DNA from: Mycobacteriaceae bacterium
GTDB lineage: Bacteria > Actinomycetota > Actinomycetes > Mycobacteriales > Mycobacteriaceae
NCBI GenBank assembly: GCA_019242135.1
Contig: JAFAWC010000411.1
Span: forward strand, 1 to 8,089
Direction of reading: 5' to 3'
Length of the DNA stretch: 8,089 nt
This document shows, piece by piece, positions 6,128 through 8,089 of the stretch (within the stretch, counting starts at the first letter, position 1; each line of letters starts with the position of its first letter). The translations under genes and the position numbers were made by a program. A model generated the notes under the pieces. The model ran no database searches, was not told the origin of the DNA, and saw only the letters and a program-made list of their open reading frames with translations.

Positions 6128-6876
6128 CGCGTCACCTCCTGCGCCGCGTCGACTCGGGTGATCGCCGCTCCCGCGTGGATCAGGACGAGGTCGTTGGGGC
6201 TCACCTCGCCGAGCATCGTGACGTCCGCCCACTCCTCGCCGTTCGCGGTGCGAACCAGGGCCGGCCCGGAAGCGTCGGCCGGCGGCAGCACGACCTCGGC
6301 GAGGCGCCCCTCGTCGCTGCACGTCACGCACACGTCCTCGGTGCATTCGCCGGATTCGGCCGGGGGTTTGAGCAGGCCCGGGTGTTCGAAGCAGACGTGG
6401 GTGAGTTCCCACAGCAGGTGATACATCAGCACGAAGGTTCCGGTGGCCGGCACCATCGGATCGTCGGAGTCGATCCACAGGATGTGGTGGGCCGCGCCAG
6501 CGGGAGGCCTGGGCCCGGACCCGATCCATATCGTCAGCACGCCCCACGCCTGCGCGCGGCGCATCGCCTCGACGACGGCGGGCTCATCTGCCGATGCGAC
6601 AGCCAGGAGCAGGTCGCCGGGCTGGCTCGCGACCCGTGCCTGCGCCACCGGGTCGGGTTCGACGAGCGCTACCGACGGGAGGGCTCGCTTGCCCATGATG
6701 ACGGGATGCACGAACTCCACGGCGACGTGATGGGCGTGAGGCTCCCACTGCGGCGAAATCACCCACAGTGTCGCTCCGTCGTGAAACTTGCGGGCCAGGT
6801 CCAGCGCCGCGGCCGCCAGGTCAGCGGACAGATCCGCGTCGACGTAAGACCCACCGGGTTGCACCGTCGTCGTCAT
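6124..6876 (-). CDS. SIS1: degenerate SIS domain fused to a HypC/HupF-type domain
   Basis: A 250-aa fusion. Residues about 15-170 follow the GmhA fold: HAHHVAVEFV (47-56) aligns without gaps to the GmhA stretch holding catalytic His61 and Glu65 (here His50 and Glu54), and LMYHLLWEL (150-158) places His153 at GmhA His180. The phosphate loops are lost: GNGGS reads as ISPQW (40-44) and STSGNS as ASADEP (94-99). From about 181 to 243 comes a HypC-type domain: CVTCSDEGRLAEVV, then VTMLGEVSPNDLVLIHAGAAI. Its first cysteines, 183 and 186, form an internal CxxC in place of the N-terminal Met-Cys of true HypC. Cys162 and Cys178 lie nearby. AGGGAGG (6889-6883) sits 6 bases before the ATG. The gene follows the DUF6390-like gene by 15 bases and overlaps SIS2 by 4. 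Function is unknown; a link to hydrogenase assembly is inferred from the fusion and the operon. Confidence 0.88.
   Translation of the reverse strand: MTTTVQPGGSYVDADLSADLAAAALDLARKFHDGATLWVISPQWEPHAHHVAVEFVHPVIMGKRALPSVALVEPDPVAQARVASQPGDLLLAVASADEPAVVEAMRRAQAWGVLTIWIGSGPRPPAGAAHHILWIDSDDPMVPATGTFVLMYHLLWELTHVCFEHPGLLKPPAESGECTEDVCVTCSDEGRLAEVVLPPADASGPALVRTANGEEWADVTMLGEVSPNDLVLIHAGAAITRVDAAQEVTR
6132..6140 (-). promoter_or_regulatory. Very strong ribosome binding site of SIS2
   Basis: AGGAGGTGA (6140-6132) is a full nine-base complement of the usual 16S rRNA tail and lies within the last codons of SIS1, with a 7-base spacer from GGAGG to the ATG at 6127. It fixes the SIS2 start and suggests that SIS2 is translated at least as strongly as SIS1. 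Confidence 0.75.
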
Positions 6877-6882
6877 CCTCGG

Positions 6883-6889
6883 CCTCCCT
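6883..6889 (-). promoter_or_regulatory. Ribosome binding site of SIS1
   Basis: AGGGAGG lies 6 bases before the ATG at 6876 in the 15-base gap after the upstream stop (TAG 6894-6892). It supports this start. Confidence 0.65.
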
Positions 6890-6891
6890 CC

Positions 6892-7647
6892 CTAACCACC
6901 AGTCTGCTCCGATCCGGCCAGTGCCGAAAGACCGTCAGAACAGGTGGTATTGACCAGGTCGAGAGTGACCTGCGTGGCTGTGGCCAGCGCGCTGCTTTCC
7001 TCGTCGGTGAGAGTCCCGCAGACCCAGTCCCAGTGCGCGGAGACGGTCGCGCCGGGGTCCGGCGCGGGTGCCAAAGACACGCCGTTCTTGCTCCACCACG
7101 CGTGCTCGGTGCGGGGTTCGCCGAGGAACAGCGCGCCGTGCTCGAACTGCAGCGGGCGCGCCGCGATGACCGCCTGCTCGCCGGTCACCGATTCAACGGT
7201 GCCCCACCGGATACGGCAGTCCTGCATCACGCGCAGCGCGGTCGTGGCGTCACGGCCCAGAAACCGCACCCACGGGTAGACCACGAAGACGTGAAAGCTG
7301 TGGTGCGCCAGAACGCCTGCGGGCGTCGAAAGCGCGTCGAGCAGCCCGGTGACCTGCCCCCGGAAGGCGTTGCGCAGTCGAGCGAGGAGCTGCTCGGACT
7401 CGACCTCGCCCAGTGAGGGCCCCCCGACCCAGTAGCTGCGCACCACATCCTCGTCGAGTGGATCGGAGCCGCCGACAGCGTCGGCTATGGCGGTCAGGTA
7501 AGGCCACGCGCCATCGAATTCCCTGGCGTGTGCGGCCAGTCCCGACGAACCGTCGCGGTGCGCCGGTCCGCAATACCCGAGCTCGTTCGGAGGATAGGCG
7601 TATCGGGCGAACAATGTGTGCCCCGCGGACATCGTCGGCTCGCTCAT
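6892..7647 (-). CDS. Conserved hydrogenase-operon protein, DUF6390-like
   Basis: A 251-aa protein with no signal peptide or membrane span. I tentatively place it in the DUF6390 family, from memory of proteins found beside actinobacterial hyp genes; no function is known. Noticeable blocks are FARYAYPPNELGYCGP (13-28), HHSFHVFVVYPWVRFLGRD (115-133), then WGTVESV, ARPLQFEHGALFLGEP (163-178) and HWDWVC (205-210). The His- and Trp-rich clusters and Cys26, Cys144, Cys210 and Cys236 could bind a metal or ligand, but no known catalytic motif is evident. Its ATG overlaps the hypF stop as ATGA (7647-7644), so its translation is coupled to hypF, and the SIS1 gene follows after 15 bases. A second ATG six codons in is an alternative start. 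Confidence 0.82.
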   Translation of the reverse strand: MSEPTMSAGHTLFARYAYPPNELGYCGPAHRDGSSGLAAHAREFDGAWPYLTAIADAVGGSDPLDEDVVRSYWVGGPSLGEVESEQLLARLRNAFRGQVTGLLDALSTPAGVLAHHSFHVFVVYPWVRFLGRDATTALRVMQDCRIRWGTVESVTGEQAVIAARPLQFEHGALFLGEPRTEHAWWSKNGVSLAPAPDPGATVSAHWDWVCGTLTDEESSALATATQVTLDLVNTTCSDGLSALAGSEQTGG

Positions 7648-8089
7648 CCCGCGTTTCCCGCCAACAGCTGGCCCAACGCGATACCGCCATCGTTGGGCGG
7701 CACACGTCGATGGGTGATGACCTCAAATCCCCGGTCCCGCAACCCCTTTACCGTCAGCCCGAGCAGCAGGGCGTTCTGGAAGACGCCGCCCGACAGCGCA
7801 ACGGTCCGCGCGCCGGCCCGTTCGTCACCGGCTAGACCGACGACCATATCGGCGACGGCCCGGTGGAACCGAGCCCCAATCACCGCTGCGGGCACCCCGG
7901 CCCGCAGGTCGGCGACGACGGCTCGCAGCACCGGCGCGGGATCGATCAGCACCGTCGGCACCGATCGGTCTATGACGAAGTCGTATGCCCGCGAACCACA
8001 GTCGACGCCACGGGACAGGCCCTCCAGCTCGATGGCGGCCTGTGCCTCGTAGGCGACGACCTGGCGAACGCCGGCCAGCGACGACACCG
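7644..8089 (-). CDS. hypF: Carbamoyltransferase HypF, C-terminal fragment (runs off right edge)
   Basis: The last 148 or so codons of HypF; the start lies beyond base 8089. HypF takes carbamoyl phosphate and, through carbamoyl-adenylate, carbamoylates the C-terminal cysteine of HypE. The fragment covers the end of the Kae1-like (YrdC/Kae1-associated) carbamoyltransferase domain: SSLAGVRQVVAYEAQAAIEL, then ALSGGVFQNALLLGL and RVPPNDGGIALGQLL, all standard for the HypF C-terminus. The acylphosphatase, zinc-finger and YrdC domains are outside the window and cannot be checked. The stop overlaps the next start as ATGA. As the first visible gene of the operon, its promoter or further upstream genes must lie to the right. 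Confidence 0.96.
   Translation of the reverse strand, partial: VSSLAGVRQVVAYEAQAAIELEGLSRGVDCGSRAYDFVIDRSVPTVLIDPAPVLRAVVADLRAGVPAAVIGARFHRAVADMVVGLAGDERAGARTVALSGGVFQNALLLGLTVKGLRDRGFEVITHRRVPPNDGGIALGQLLAGNAG

Noticed and set aside
6128..6547. Upstream extension of SIS2 to 6547
   Set aside because: This part lies inside the SIS1 gene in another frame and is Arg/Gly-rich; the ATG at 6127 has a perfect ribosome binding site and an ATGA overlap.
6175..7416. Plus-strand open frame of 413 codons opposite SIS1 and the DUF6390-like gene
   Set aside because: Same cause: antisense of coding sequence, biased composition, no ribosome binding site or recognisable motif.
1..8089. CRISPR array, tRNA, rRNA, insertion sequence, prophage or att site
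   Set aside because: No spaced repeats, cloverleaf sequence, transposase or integrase frame, or terminal inverted repeats were seen on either strand.

Overview
The window is high-GC, tightly packed actinobacterial DNA and most resembles an environmental (Mycolicibacterium-type) mycobacterium. The evidence is a left-edge fragment that closely recalls mycobacterial DNA ligase LigB, a DUF2993/LmeA-like protein, GTG starts, TANNNT -10 boxes placed for leaderless mRNAs, and a hydrogenase maturation operon of the kind found in H2-oxidising actinobacteria. No tRNA, rRNA, CRISPR array, insertion sequence or integrase is visible.

Left region (1-1725, minus strand): a five-transmembrane, sulfite-oxidase-type molybdopterin enzyme is followed 12 bases later by the first 69 codons of ligB, which runs off the left edge. 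The enzyme carries a twin-arginine motif just before its last membrane span, the arrangement seen in Sec/Tat dual-targeted actinobacterial proteins.

Middle (1726-2668): a compact divergent promoter region. The minus-strand enzyme and a 13-codon plus-strand ORF each begin 7-8 bases after a TANNNT box, as expected for leaderless transcripts. The short ORF ends 14 bases before a GTG-started, LmeA-like (DUF2993) lipid-binding-type protein of 270 aa. That gene converges on the end of the hyp operon with only 7 bases between the two stop codons.

Right region (2676-8089, minus strand): one polycistron, read from right to left: hypF (3' end only) - conserved DUF6390-like protein - SIS/HypC fusion (here SIS1) - second SIS protein (SIS2) - hypE - hypC - hypD - 66-aa small protein. 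Three junctions are ATGA stop/start overlaps and the other gaps are 39 bases or less. HypF and HypE make the cyanide ligands of the [NiFe]-hydrogenase iron, and HypC with HypD assemble the Fe(CN)2CO group. The structural subunits, hypA and hypB are outside the window, so the hydrogenase group cannot be fixed from here.

The most interesting point is the pair of SIS proteins inside the operon. By gapless hand alignment to E. coli GmhA (phosphoheptose isomerase, recalled from memory), SIS1 keeps the catalytic-type residues (His61, Glu65 and His180 equivalents) but has lost both phosphate-binding loops. SIS2 keeps both loops (GNGGSS and STSGNS) but has lost all three catalytic residues. The two proteins look like complementary halves of one sugar-phosphate enzyme, and the catalytic half is fused to a HypC-type domain. 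This suggests an undescribed heteromeric phosphosugar enzyme or sensor physically linked to hydrogenase maturation, possibly to the supply of the CO ligand. That last step is inference.
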